Source: Pterobdella sp. o SKG-2022 (taxonomy: Eukaryota; Annelida; Clitellata; Hirudinida; Piscicolidae). From it: a DNA stretch of 64,000 nucleotides. The stretch covers positions 10,881,109 to 10,945,108 of the forward strand of contig OZ038323.1 of assembly GCA_964035795.1 (NCBI GenBank), read 5' to 3'. Position 1 is the stretch's first letter. The number at the start of each line of letters is the position of its first letter. The position numbers were made by a program, and so were the translations under genes. Positions 48,520-61,435 of this stretch are shown here, piece after piece. The notes under the pieces were generated by a model that saw only the letters and a list, made by a program, of their open reading frames with translations, had not been told where the DNA came from and did no database searches.

Positions 48520-51500
48520 TCAGGCTTCAGTAGTAACTACCTGCTCCAAGGGGATGATCCATCCCTTGTCTTCAGATACTGTCTGAGCCTCTGGGTTTGA
48601 TAGTGCGGTGTCATTTTTTTTTGTGTTTATTATTTTACTAAATAATTATTTTTTAAAATTATTTTTTGGTTCAATATTTCAACAAAGAATAAAAATTTTA
48701 CTTAAAAATTATAACAGCTATTATTTTTTATTCTTCCCATATTGATTTATACTGCTTTATGTGTCTTAATATAGCATCATAAAGCCGTTTATTGTAATGG
48801 TTTACTATTATATGTATCAACCCCAGTCCTTAAAGCTTATTGAAAATAATAGAGTTCTTTGCAACATGAAGTTTTCTATTATACTGTTATTCAAGTTGAA
48901 GAATAAAAATACAGTAACCAATATCGAAGACAAAACACTCTTAACCAAAAGAAACACAAAAAAATGTGTTATGAAACAAACCTTGGTGAGGAGCAGAGGA
49001 GTTGGCGTTTGTTTTTCTGACGATTAATGCATCTGGCTGTGATGTGAGTTGGGAGCAAGGTGGAGTAATGTGTTTGGAAGATGGTTGAGTGTTTAAAAGC
49101 ATGGAGTAGAAGTTATATTCCCCGATTGTGTTGAAATTCATGAAATGTTAAAACAAAAATTTAGAATATAATGCGAATATCAATCGATTAAATGATTAAT
49201 GTCTTTTGAAGTCATTGTTCGCAGACGAGTATGTCAGATGTTTTATTTACATTCCTCAAAAACCACTCAATGTTCATAACTTACATCAGTTTTATTGAAC
49301 ATCAAATACAGATTAAAACCAGATATGGAAAAATTCCTTGGTAAGTCGTCAGTATAATTATTATTGGTTTATGCTGCTGTTATGCCTTAGTAACTGAGAG
49401 GGAAAATCTTTGATCAAGTTATAGAAGGCCAGATTGGTTGAAAAAAGAATTATCCAATGTTGTTTCGGAGTATTGGTTTATAAGACTGCCAGTCCGAGCT
49501 AACATCCATTTCAAAATTATCGGAGTTGTTTGTGGTTTTACAGCATGAATACAATTATTTGATTTAGAAATGAGAAATATAGTTAAAGATTAAAAAAAAA
49601 TATAAAATTAAGGTTTTTTAAACTAAAGAGATCATCTTCTTCTTCTTCTTCTCCTCCTCCTCCTCCTCCTCTTTCTTCTTCTTCTTCTTCTTCTTCTTCT
49701 TCTTCTTCTTCTTCTTCTTCTTCTTCTTCTTCTTCTTCTTCTTCTTCTGCATTTATCCACAGGTGCACAGAAGGATTGAGAGTAGAACATTTCTTTTGGT
49801 GGTTTTGAATGCCTTCTCGTTTGAAATTCAGCCCGCAATACTGACATAGGATACTTTCTTGAGTTCTGTGCCTTTGTCTTACATGGTTAGCTAAACCAGC
49901 TTTATTGGCAGCTATTTTGTTGCAACCGGGGAACATGCAAGAAAGCCTTTGAACAGAGTTGTTTTTGTTGTCTGAGTTATCGTAGTCACTGTTATATCGA
50001 CCTCTAGCAAAATCTTTTTTTGCTTTTTCTGTTGATTCCTTGCATGCATTGAAATCATGAAGAAGATTGTAGATTTTGGTGAGCCATTTCTTTCTATCTC
50101 TCGCTTTTGTTTTCCAACTCGTCACCATATTCACTTCTTTCAGATCTGCATGTATGAGGTCATGCCAGTTCTGTTTTTGCCCTCCTTGATGCCCCTTACC
50201 ATCTCTTATCTTACTTACCAGAAGTTTTTTTGGTAAACGATCATCATGCATTCTCTCCACGTGGCCAAACCATCGGAGTCTTCTTCAAGAGAGCATACTC
50301 ATATACACACAAACAAACAATATAAAATATAATAGCAAGCCTCACCTGTTTCTTTCTCAGACTGCAAATCTTGAGGCAAGAGCACATTAGGATACCTGTA
50401 GATTTGTATCAATGTGGTCAAAACAAGTCAATTCCGGTCCTTTTTTCATATATTATAGCAGCCCTGATACTGTTTGCAATTTTGATAACACGCGAAATAC
50501 AAATTATAAGTGTATATTAATCAAACCAAAAACAATGGCTGAACACTAACCCACATATAATCTTAAACTACAGTTGGTTTCCATCAATTTGCAAATCAAA
50601 ATATGTTGTTGACCACACTACATGATTAACACTGAAACCTCAGTCAAAGGGCTCAATAACAATTGAAAGATTTAATTACTAGCTAAAAAACTTTGAAGTA
50701 TTTCAACTTTGGATATAATAGCAGTGAAAAATTTTGAGTGTTTTGTTGAGCATGGTGATGTTGTAACTACCCATATAATTGGTTTTTGATTTGAATATTT
50801 GAAATATATTATATATAAATTTTGTTTTTGAATATTATATAGAGCGCTATACAAATGTTATGTAAATTATATTTAAGTATAAAATTGAATTGAAAACTAA
50901 TAAATAAAATAAAGGTTAATAATACAAAAAATTAAATAAACATAGATCTAAAAATAGTGATACTTTTGACCAATAGAAACAGCTGACCTAAAACTAAGGA
51001 GATAGCCAATAGGATGATGACAACAAGGAAAAATGTCCAATGCTCCTCCCAAACCCTTCGTGTAGGAGATTCTTCAGTTGAGTTCTGATTGGTTCAAATA
51101 ACACCTATTTTTAAATAAGGATTTAACTGGTCCTACCTAATCACTGAACTGAATTGATTATTTAAATCAATAAATTAACAAATCAACCAATAAGTTATAT
51201 TATTTTTTATTAATTAAACTAACTTTTTGAGTAGCATCATCCAATGACAGAGCTGCAATGATAATGGTTTAGAATAACAGTCATGATAATAATTTTAAAT
51301 GAAAAAACTAAAAATCATCAAATAAAGATGAATGTATAAAATAGGAGTAGTCATCAACAACAACAAAAACCAATAATAATATTATTATTAATAACAATTA
51401 TAATTTTAAAAAAATAATATTAGTAGCAATAATAAGAATAAAAACAACAATAATAATAATAATAATAACCATTGAAAAAAGAATGATTTTAAAAAATATT

Positions 51501-53805
51501 ACTCATTTATAAAAATAATAGTAAATTAAACTTATCCTGTTATGATTGCCAACACAAACATTTTAAACACGTCTAAAAACGTTGAGTATTTACATTTGAA
51601 ACAGATAACGAATTCAAATTATTCTTATTTATAAACATTTAAACCTAAAAATATTTTTAAAATATATAACGGAATCATCTTAAAACCCTCGAAACCATTT
51701 ATTCAAATTTTTATCTGCCAATATCCTTAAAGGTTTTCAAACAGATTAAACGCATTCATGTGGGTGTATTGTTCACACGATTTGTAGCATTGTTACTCGG
51801 CTCTGTTAACAGCTTTGCTATTTGGTGTTGTTAGTTATGCATACGTTATATTGTATTGTTATTGTGAATGTTATATCAAAGAATTAAAGCTTCGGAATAG
51901 GAAAAAACATGAAAAATTTATTTTTGTTAAAGAAATTTTTTTTTGATCAATTGGACCGTTGTTATTTATATGGTTTAAGTCATTTTTATTTAATCATAGT
52001 CTCCTTGCAGTATCTGTTTCATAACATATTCGCAGCAAAAAACGATCTATTGGTGGAAATGTGAGGAACCTTTTTGGAAATATATTAAATCTTCAATTAT
52101 ATATTTCAAATATTTCTATAAAAACGCGCTATATAAATCAATAAATTCAATAAAAAAAATTATTTATTAAATAAATTAATTAATTAAAATGGACAAAATA
52201 ATAGTGGGAAGGTTATAGGCTCAGTAGGCTCTGACGAATGAGATGCAGAAGTTAAATCTATTTCAAGAATTTAAAAATTTGATATATAACAGGTCGATAA
52301 GATAAAACCAAAGATGGGTTATAATTAGTATTCAATAAATAAATTGGTGGATGGGTAGGTGGATGGATGAATGGCTGGAAGAATGAATGAATGAGTAGAT
52401 GGGGGGGATAGATAGGTGAATTGATGGATGATGGATGGATGAATGGATGGATAAATGGATGGATGGATAGATGGGTGGCTGTATAGATAAATGAATATAA
52501 GAATTCTTTGATGTGAAAATGAATTAGTTGATACTTGGAAAAACTGCTGAGTGATATATGGGTGTAAGCAAAGATATAAGATAGATTGATTGGTATATGA
52601 GTGAATAAAATAGACAGACAGTTGTAAAAATATAACAGAGTTTACTAAAGATATGAAAAAAAAATTTAATTAAAAAAAATACAAAACATAGAAAATAAAA
52701 ACCATAATATATCAAATTTCACTGAAAACTTCAATGTTAAACGTGTTTTGAATTAAATTTCGATTTTATGGGTCAGGCAATATGTGTTGAGACATCTATT
52801 TTGCCTTCCTAACCTCCCTGTTTGTATACATGTAAACTGTTTATGCTTGCTTTTTATTTTTTTTTTATTATTCTCATTTTTTATTAGATTGATTTTTATT
52901 CTTATTTATTTTAATATTACAGCTTTTATTTTTTTTATTAATATTTTTGTTACTATTATTTACTTTTTGTTATTTTTCAGTTATTTAAGATTATCAAATA
53001 TACCTTGTTTAATATCACTATTTGCTGAGTATGATTATTTTATAGTTATTTTTATTACTATACTTATTATTATTATGATTTTTTTAATGTTATGGTTGTT
53101 GTTATTATTAATATAAAGATTTTGATAGGCTCGTAATACAAAGCCTTTGTGTTGGTTTCCATGTTCGAAGATTTATTCTTATTTTTATTATTTCTTTTTT
53201 TAATCATTAATTATGTGTTTAAAATAAAAAAAAAGAATTATTTAAATTATGAATATTATTTAACCCCTATAACAATAAACCTTATCCTGACGTCATAATG
53301 AGTTTGTGCAGTTTTTATCAAGTTTATTTTAATCACTCGAAGTTCTATAAAATATATGTTTGAATGGACTTTTTGTTAATAATTAAAATTGAATTTTTTT
53401 TGCTTTTTTATATTCATAATAATAATTATTTTTCATAACGACATATGAGTATTTTTTGAGAGAAGCAATATTATCAAAATTTGAGAACAAAGGCGAGTCT
53501 AGAATGAAGGTTTGTTTGGAAAATTTTAGATATCTATCGTGATGTGTGTCTATGAAGAAGTTTGTAAATGTTGAGTGACATGGAATACAGTAATTAATGG
53601 GAATACTTAAAGAAAATTTTCTGAAAGTTATATTGAAAATATAACTCTAATATAAATTTAAAAAAGCGAAAAAAATATAAACATAAAAATCATAGAAAAA
53701 GAATAAATAATAAAAATAAAAGCAATAATAATTTCAAAATGGCCTACCGGTAATGATGAAGGCGAAGAGATGAAGGGAGAATAAAACTTTTGCGTTAAAA
53801 TCCAT
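48520..53805 (-). CDS. Small predicted single-pass type I membrane protein, family not recognised
   Basis: Six small minus-strand exons assemble in phase: 53805-53748, 51252-51224, 51084-50988, 50395-50346, 49036-48982, 48590-48520. The sum is 360 bases, 119 residues. I do not recognise the family. What can be seen is a hydrophobic N-terminal signal peptide ([19 protein letters not shown]) and a short ectodomain (residues 20-45) with an N-glycosylation site NST at 30-32. One membrane span runs from [20 protein letters not shown] (46-65), followed by CSCLKIC and a basic RKK, as expected for a stop-transfer with palmitoylatable cysteines. The cytoplasmic tail of about 42 residues ends with [16 protein letters not shown]. 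The fourth exon completes the membrane span across a splice junction, which argues against chance. A LINE fragment lies in the intron between 50346 and 49036. Exons are short, so the model needs transcript support. Confidence 0.6.
49583..50300 (-). mobile_element. 3' fragment of a second LINE copy with a GAA-repeat tail
   Basis: On the minus strand the open frame reads [17 protein letters not shown], then [16 protein letters not shown] and two C2H2-like knuckles ([19 protein letters not shown] and [16 protein letters not shown]). This is the end of ORF2 of the same LINE class as at 26.7-28.6 kb, though not the same subfamily. It is 5'-truncated near 50290. Its 3' end runs into a long GAA/GGA repeat, read as poly-glutamate in the frame. 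It lies within an intron of the unnamed membrane protein gene, in the same orientation as that gene. Confidence 0.84.
49636..49747 (+). repeat. (TTC)n/(CTC)n repeat, the LINE tail
   Basis: About 110 bases of TTC with a block of CTC (GAA and GAG on the minus strand) directly follow the last LINE codons. It probably grew from the element's 3' tail. Confidence 0.9.
51253..53747. other. Long intron 1 of the unnamed membrane protein gene
   Basis: AT-rich. It contains AAT-rich tracts near 51360-51470 and imperfect ATGG/GATG repeats at 52331-52490. No gene is recognised inside it. Confidence 0.45.
52331..52490 (+). repeat. Imperfect ATGG/GATG tetranucleotide repeat
   Basis: GGATGGATGAATGG-type units occur over about 160 bases with many interruptions. 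Confidence 0.75.
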
Positions 53806-54556
53806 TTTGAATCCTATTTGATAGTGGAATGGTACTTGCTTCTGTAATTTTATTTGTTGAAGTCAAGTGAATAATGTTGTTATGTTCAAATTGCAACTGA
53901 AGGTTGAGTTTCAAACAGCTTAGTAATGTTTCAGTTATGATTAAAATGGTTCATAAGCTGTTTGTTTGTGTTTGTGTGTTTGTTTGTATGTGTGTTTGTA
54001 TTTATGTATAGTTTTGTAACAAAGTCTAAAGCTGTTTAATTTAACATGACGCAGAGCCTTGAAAAAATTTATATTACTGAATAATTTTTTAAACAAATTT
54101 AACTTTTAGTACTCAAATACTAGGGCAAAATCAATAACAACAACTTTAAAATAGGCAGTGAATAACCTTAGTTGGACTCAGAAATGAAGGAGTGAATTAA
54201 GTTAAGATATATAAGTTTAGGGATGTATACTTAAAAATCTTGGTTGTATGCTTAAGGAACGTTTATATACATTGTATAGTCTTATAGAATTTGGCTTATG
54301 CTGTAATTCTTAGTTGCTGTTGTGAAAAGATGAAAAAAGCTTTAAAAATTTTCAAAAAATAATTATTTAATTTTTAGAAGGTTTTAATTTGTATTCAGTT
54401 TTTCTGAAGTTTCTAGTCGGTTATTATGTTTAATTACTTTCATTTAATCCACTTTTAGATAAAGTGATCTTCACGAATTCATGAATTTTAAAATTTGTAT
54501 AAAAAGACACAAATAAACCAGCTTAAAAACAAAATTGCAGTATAATTGAGAATAAA
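53806..54556. promoter_or_regulatory. Divergent promoter interval, unnamed membrane protein and PARS2
   Basis: About 750 bases lie between two start codons that face away from each other. A short TGTTTGTG-rich tract lies near 53960-54000. No specific factor site was recognised. Confidence 0.4.
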
Positions 54557-57500
54557 ATGATTAAAAGTGCGAAACGACTTTCAGAGCATGCGAGGCTCAC
54601 GAAACCTCTGCATAGAAATTTTCATAGACTTCTTGTTTCTAAGATGTTCCCATATGATGATTTAGATTTCCAAGCTAATTACACAGACAAAACCGCAGAA
54701 GACAAAGATAAAAAATATGAAGGATCATTGAGTTATGCTGTAAAATTTTAGTTTATTTTTTAACGTTTCAATAATTGACGCTTCAATTATATAAAGAATG
54801 CATATTTATAATCAAACTTCATATAGAATTATTTAAAAAATTTCTAAAATAATAAAAAACTATCTAACTTTCATAAAACTTTGTAAACCAGTTGATGATG
54901 AAGCACAAACTTCTGCACCCAACATCATCTGGAAGCTTCTCTCACACTCCATCTCTTCTCCGCAGTCAGATGAAACTGCAAAAGATTATTGATAAAGAAA
55001 TGCACAACATTGGAGCTCAAAAAGTCAATAATATTATCAATCTATTATTGGGTGTTTAATGAAAGTAATATTCACTTTTTTACTACTACATACAAAACTA
55101 TTATTTGATTATTATCATATTAAAATTTTCATAACTATTACTATTTCTACTAATACAACAATTACTCATGACACCAAAAGGTTTCAATGCCATGCTTGTC
55201 TCCCAAGTCTTTGTGGCAGACTTCAGGAAGGTGGTCTGTAATGTCATCAGAGTTGTTCAAGCTAGATGACAGAGTCGGGGCTTCATACTGTTTGTCACCT
55301 GTGTGTGGGGTTGGGTTTTGATGGGTTATGGTAGTTGTTTTAGGATAGAGTGGGATAGTGCTGGGTAAATTTTAAGTAATATAGGGGTATGATGGGTAAC
55401 AAGGTTTGTAATGATTTCAAAAGTTGAAAATTTTTGTGAATAGTTCATGGTTTAAATAATGTATGACATTTCTATGGCCACATAGCTTATTTCTTAATAG
55501 GAGCAAACCTCCAATCCCCATAACTATAATATATTATTTAAAAATTATTTACCTACTTATCTATCTAACTGAACAATCCCAGACCCATGAAGAAGTTATC
55601 ACAAGCATGGTGGCAGCAGAGTCGCCCGTGTCCTACAAGAGGTTGCCTATCAAGTTGTATCAGGTGAGAAGGAAGAGGAAGATAGGGTTATGATGAGGAT
55701 GGGGATGATGAATGTGGTTATAATGGTGAGGATAAATAAATTGGAAATAATAGTTATATTGATGTTTGTTTTAGTCATAGATCTCTTCATGATCACTTGT
55801 CATTCGTTATGATTCTTGAAATGCTTGAAGTTTCGTTTGTAGTACTGCTATTGTTTTGACGTCATGTACTTCTGATAATAAGAATATTGGTACCTCTTCA
55901 ATGCCACTTTAATCTTATTCATAAAGGCTTGCATAGTATTGTATTAACACTAGTAGTGATGATAATAGAAATAATAATACTTATAGTAACTTCTCGACAG
56001 ATCGGGAGGAAGTTCAGAGACGAGAAGAGACCCAAGCACGGATTGTTGAGGGGGAGAGAGTTTGATATGAAAGGTGGTCATGCATTTGTTAGTTGGTTTT
56101 AAGGAATACTTGCTTTTATATTAATAACGTTGATGGTTAAAAAATAAAAATAATAGAATAAATATACCAATAAAATTAATTAAAGTAATTAAAAGACTAC
56201 AATAATCCCAGACTTGTACACCTTCGACAGCAGTCTGAGTGGAGCTCAAGAGACCTTCCAGGAGGTTGTTTTTATTATTATTATTCACAGCTTAATTCAT
56301 TATTTTGTTTATTCATTGTTTTCTGTTGAACGATGATGATGGATTTGATAATTATTGTATTCTGATTGAATCTGCTTGGTATATGCATAGTGAAGTGTCA
56401 CTGTCAGGTGTGCACTGCTTACCACAACATCATAAACTGGTTGGACGTGCCGTTTATCTCAGGTGCAGTTATGTTTCTATTTTTATTTTTTTATTGTGTT
56501 GTTTTGTTATTTATATTATTTCCTCCAATTTTTCAAAGTTTTTATCTATTTTTTTATTTCCCTTGTTTCATATTTTAATAAGTTATACAAATTTTTCATT
56601 CGTACTCATTTCATTTATTGATTGAAAAATAGACTTTTTAATATCTTCTGTATTTCTTTTTCTTTTTTCTCCTCTTCCTCCTCCTCCAACAGTGGAAGCA
56701 AGCTCAGGAGCAATGGGAGGAAACAAATCAATGGAGTTTCATATAGTGTCCAACATCGGAGAAGATACTCTCTACACCTGCAACAAGTTAATATCCATCT
56801 ATTCATCATTTTATCTACCTATCTATCTATCTGTCTGTCTATCTATCTATCTACCTATCTATCTGTCTATCTATTTACCTATCTATCTATCTACCTATGT
56901 ATCTCTCTTTCTATCTAGCTATTTATCTATCTATCTATCTATTTACCTATTTACCTACCTATCTGTCTATCTACCTATCTATCTATCTACCTTACGGCCT
57001 GCTAATCTATATAAGCATTCATTTGTTTTTGCAGATGTGGAAAGTCATACAACAAAGAACTTTTAGGTAGTTTTATATAACCATTACAACTAAATAAAAG
57101 TGGTTTTAACAACAAACTTCAACTACTACGACTAGCAATGATAACAAGAATAATAATAACCTCTCTTGAACAGACGACAAAAGCAACGACATTAAATGTA
57201 AGGACCACATGACACAGAACAATGGCATTGAGGTCTCAATAATATTAATAATTATAATTATTATTATTGTTGTTTTTATCTATTCAGGTAGGTCATGCAT
57301 TCATATTAGAGACCAAGTACTCAGACGCCTTCAGAGCCAAGTTCATCAATGCTTCAGGAAACAAACAGTTAACATAATAATAACAATAATACTAATTATT
57401 AGTCTTATTATTAATATGATTAAACAGATCTTTAGTGATGGGATGCTACGGCATAGGAGTAGGTAGGCTATTAGCAGCATCGGTGGAGCAGTTGTCAACG

Positions 57501-58303
57501 ACGTCATGCCTCAGGTTTCCTCGCCTGTTGGCTCCTTATCAAGTGTGCATCATTCCACAGAAGGTACTGGATTCAACTTCTCGCGATGTATCTATTATTT
57601 GAAAATTTTTTTATGCTAGAGTTTTAGGATTTCGTTCTCGTTTTTTTCTCGTTTGATATCTTGTGATTATGTCTGTGTTCTTTTTTAACATAGTTTGTTC
57701 AATTGATTTTTTTTTTGCCCGTTCTTACGCATAACCATATTTGCTCTTTAGTTTTCGACTCGCCTCTACGTAAATTGGCATGTTTATATGAACATCATCA
57801 ATATTATTATTTTTGGTTGTGGTTTTCATTCTTTCGCGTTCTCATAGGAGGGTTACAAGAGTGAAGTGACCAATCAGCTAGCTCACGAGTTATACGACCG
57901 CCTTACCGACCTATCAAATCTCACTAACGAGGTTGTCATTGACGATCGTACGAACTTTTCTATTGGTCAAAGAGTCAAGCAAGCTTCTGCTATTGGCTAC
58001 CCCTTCGTTGTTGTCGTTGGCAAAAAGGTAATATTTTTGATCTTTTATCTAAAGATATCCAAAAACTTTCATTGAAATAATTTTTAAATATTAAATTACT
58101 TCTATTAGTAATTTATTCGATTAATTAAAAATAATTTTATAAGAATTTTAGTTTTCTACGATTTTCATTTTGATTTAATAACTCGCAGTCACATCATATA
58201 ACACTACCAGATCAATATGGTTCATTATCATAATTTATTCATTCAAACTGATTCAATCTGTACTTTGTATATTCTTATTACTGTCATCATTATTATTATG
58301 GTG

Positions 58304-58335
<32 letters not shown>

Positions 58336-59860
58336 CATCATGAATTTCATAAGCTTAAATTAATTCCCACATAAATGACTCATAAAAAGATAAGAAGTTT
58401 CCAAAGTTACACTATGAGCACAATATACTAAGAACATTAATGATGAACCAAAAAGACACGGGTTCGAATCCCACCCACGTCTATATAACGTATTTCTAAT
58501 CATGAACACATCTTCATCACCATCTTTCGTCAGTTTGGTGATGTTAGCGCTGTTAAAATTTAATGTTTCATGTCCTACGTATGTTTTAAACAGGTCTTTG
58601 TGATATAAACTTGCCATTATTTTTATATATTTTGATTCAAGTGATATTTAATGATACAAAAACAAAAAGTTTATTGGAGAAAATAATGCATTTGTATTTG
58701 TACTTTGTCTGTCTGCTCCTTTAAATAATTGGTTTGCGTCTATTTTGTTATCCATTCAACATCACTCCATCATTAGTAATTGTTATGTATTGAGCATGTT
58801 CATTTATGTGTGCATACTAATTATGTGGTACAAAAACTCTTCGTGTTTACGCCACTCTATTCATACCCGCCATCATATGCTATCATACAGTAACTCTATG
58901 CTCCAATGTTTTCTTTTGTATTAGAAGTTCCCCAGATGAGCATCGAATTGAAATTCTTGGAAATAAATACTGATGTTTCAATAATGTGCATTGCATACTC
59001 CTGGTTACTCATTTGTTCTTATTCATTTTCTATTGTTTTTATTCATTTATTATTATTTTTACTCATTGTTTTTTTATCTATATAAAATTTTATTATTTCT
59101 ATTATTTTTTTAAAAATAATTATTCAGTTATTATGATTTTTTTTATTATCCTTATTCACAAACGCGTTAATAATCATAGTATGAATCTATAAGGCACACC
59201 ACGTAATTGATAATTAATTTCATAATGATGAGGCATTCGAAGAATGAATGTATCCACATTTATATTATAAATATACACAGATCAATATAATAGTTTGAGT
59301 TGCCTGATACAGAGCTTATTAAAGAATATTATCTTTAAAAAGCTGAATTCGACAAATAGGCATTAGGTTTAATAAAGAATAACAAGATAATTTTTTTGCA
59401 TGGTAAATATGTTATCCGTGTGGGGGCTTTTTAAAAGTTAATGTTTTGAGGAGTATGAATCAAACGCGGTGCATGATTTGATGGAAGGAAATTAAATTTT
59501 TTATTGTGATTTTTATCTTATTAGTATTTCTATTTTATTGATTTTTTCATTCTTTCAAGTTTTATTGTTATGCTTATTGCAAACACCTTTTTATTATTTA
59601 TCTTTTCTTAAGTTTATTTCTCTTATTGTCTCGATTATTATTACTTTTAACTCCATATTTTCATAATTTATTTCCACTAATACTATTAATAGTCCTACGC
59701 CTATCATTATTCCTCTAATCGCATTTATCATTGGTTACTGCAGGCATTAGATGAAGAGCCCTTGTACGAGTTGATAGATGTGTACAGTGGAGAGACCCAG
59801 TACATGAACCTGCAAAACCTCACCATTTCCATTTCCACCTTTCCTTCTATCCAAATATAA
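54557..59860 (+). CDS. PARS2: Prolyl-tRNA synthetase, mitochondrial
   Basis: Fourteen exons: 54557-54739, 54892-55023, 55181-55300, 55583-55663, 56001-56073, 56212-56264, 56408-56462, 56693-56786, 57035-57066, 57174-57232, 57288-57367, 57428-57563, 57848-58027, 59744-59860. They total 1395 bases, 464 residues (human 475). The enzyme charges mitochondrial tRNA-Pro. The N-terminus is basic ([20 protein letters not shown]), typical of a matrix targeting peptide. The class II synthetase core is clear: [27 protein letters not shown], motif 2 [26 protein letters not shown], a CNKCG knuckle, [15 protein letters not shown], and motif 3 [17 protein letters not shown]. The anticodon-binding domain follows ([41 protein letters not shown]). 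A 1.7-kb intron precedes the last exon. A polyadenylation hexamer is at 59891. Confidence 0.97.
56806..56993 (+). repeat. (CTAT)n microsatellite in a PARS2 intron
   Basis: Imperfect CTAT, CTGT and CTAC units run for about 190 bases between exons 8 and 9. Leu-Ser-Ile-Tyr open frames over it are artefacts. Confidence 0.92.
58284..58336 (+). repeat. (ATT)n tract in a PARS2 intron
   Basis: ATT trinucleotide run in the 1.7-kb last intron. Confidence 0.8.
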
Positions 59861-61435
59861 TGGGTCTTCTCATAAGAATTATAACAATGAAATAAAAACA
59901 AAGGTACTGACCAATATTAAAAATGAAATATCATTATTGTAGAGATAGCCACTTGAAAGAATAATAATAATATCAATAGCATTCTCCACGAGTTTTATCG
60001 GTTTTCTTAATGAATATTAATAAAGATACGTTTGAAGTTCTTCAAGTTGGTGGTTTATTTCAATTAATTGCTCTTTTTTTAATTAAATGTTGTTGAACAG
60101 CTTCGAAGTGTGTTTAACTTCAGCTTAAAAGCAAAGTGTACCACAATTTTTTTTAGATTAATTCAAACTATCCACTGATCTTCTGCTTTTCATAATAAAG
60201 AATTCAAGGCTGATAATCCACTATTAACAGCTTAGATCATCATTTTTTATTGTAAGTTTGTCTTACGAAAAGCTCAGTATGCTTTTGTCTGAAAAGCTTT
60301 GTATTATTGCTAATATAATAGATTGTAAACTAATTAATATTCATGAAGTTAGTTCTAAAGAGTTTGTTGAAAAAGATACTACGATAAGCCAAATAACACG
60401 AAAGATTTAAACAGTAGAGGCCATAATATACTTAAACTAAGTTTTCTATAGATAACCATCGGCTTTTTGTGGATCCGCATGTTTTAAAATCTTCATTTTT
60501 ATATGATATTTAAATATTTATATTTAGAAATCTTAACTAAGATATTCAAGCAGTATGTATGAGTAATTTTCATTATAAGATAGATGGGGTTTTCACTTTT
60601 GAGTTTAATATTTTTCAGATTTACTTTGATTTTATTACTAGCGGAATGAATCATTTTGTGGAACTTTTGTTTTGATAATGAATTAACAGTTAGATCGTGT
60701 CATGCTTTTCTTTCATAATTGATTACTATAATTTCCTAGCTAGCATTCAATTTTTTAAATTAATTCACAAACTAAGCTTTGTAACTTTGAAGTCAAATGC
60801 TATGAAGAAACCTTAAAATTGGAAAGATCGATCTCTATTTGATCAATGGTTGATATGCAAAAATATAAGTGAGAACATTTTCACTGAAAATTGAGTCATC
60901 TAACGATACCATATTTTTATTATCAATAATCGATATAAACCGTGTATCTATTAGCTGAAATGTATCTACTTATAAATACTTTAAATAAATCATTTATTCG
61001 GTTAATTCACAATTTTAGTTTATTTTTCTCAATTTGTCAAGTGACTCAAATTTTTTCATATTAATCTGGTAAACTTTCTCGTAAAATAATTTCTATACTT
61101 GAACCGTTCGGCTTTAAGCAAACCTACAGCTAACAGCGGTGAACACTTGCTATATAAAACCTAAGGTAATTTGCATTTCTCAATTTTGCCATATTTCTTA
61201 ATCATCCTTACCAGGTTTACATTTTTTAATATTTTATATTCTCTGATAGTTTTTACGGATATTTAGGATTTAAATATTTTACTTTGTATTTTATTTTCAA
61301 TCTCTTATGAAAATTCTGGAAGAACGTGTTCATATCCTGTTTTATGTCAATAGTTATAAAATTAGATTGGTAGGTTTGATTGATTAAAAATAAATTCACA
61401 ATTTAAAGAAAAAACTTCAGTCTTGTAAAAAAAAA
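59861..61435. other. Intergenic stretch, PARS2 to the calcium sensor
   Basis: AT-rich. It holds the PARS2 polyadenylation signal at 59891-59896 and otherwise nothing that I recognise. Confidence 0.5.
59891..59896 (+). promoter_or_regulatory. Polyadenylation signal for PARS2
   Basis: AATAAA hexamer 31 bases after the PARS2 stop codon. Confidence 0.55.

Noticed and set aside
49583..49780. Poly-glutamate and poly-arginine protein
   Set aside because: It is the GAA/TTC repeat following a LINE ORF, not a host acidic protein.
58440..58500. GGTTCGAATCCC, a perfect tRNA B-box/T-loop, suggesting a tRNA gene
   Set aside because: The T-stem pairs for only three bases, no acceptor stem closes it, and no A-box is found 30-60 bases upstream. 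At most it is a decayed tRNA-derived SINE end; the minus-strand frame over it reads GWDSNP, a common false translation of such ends.
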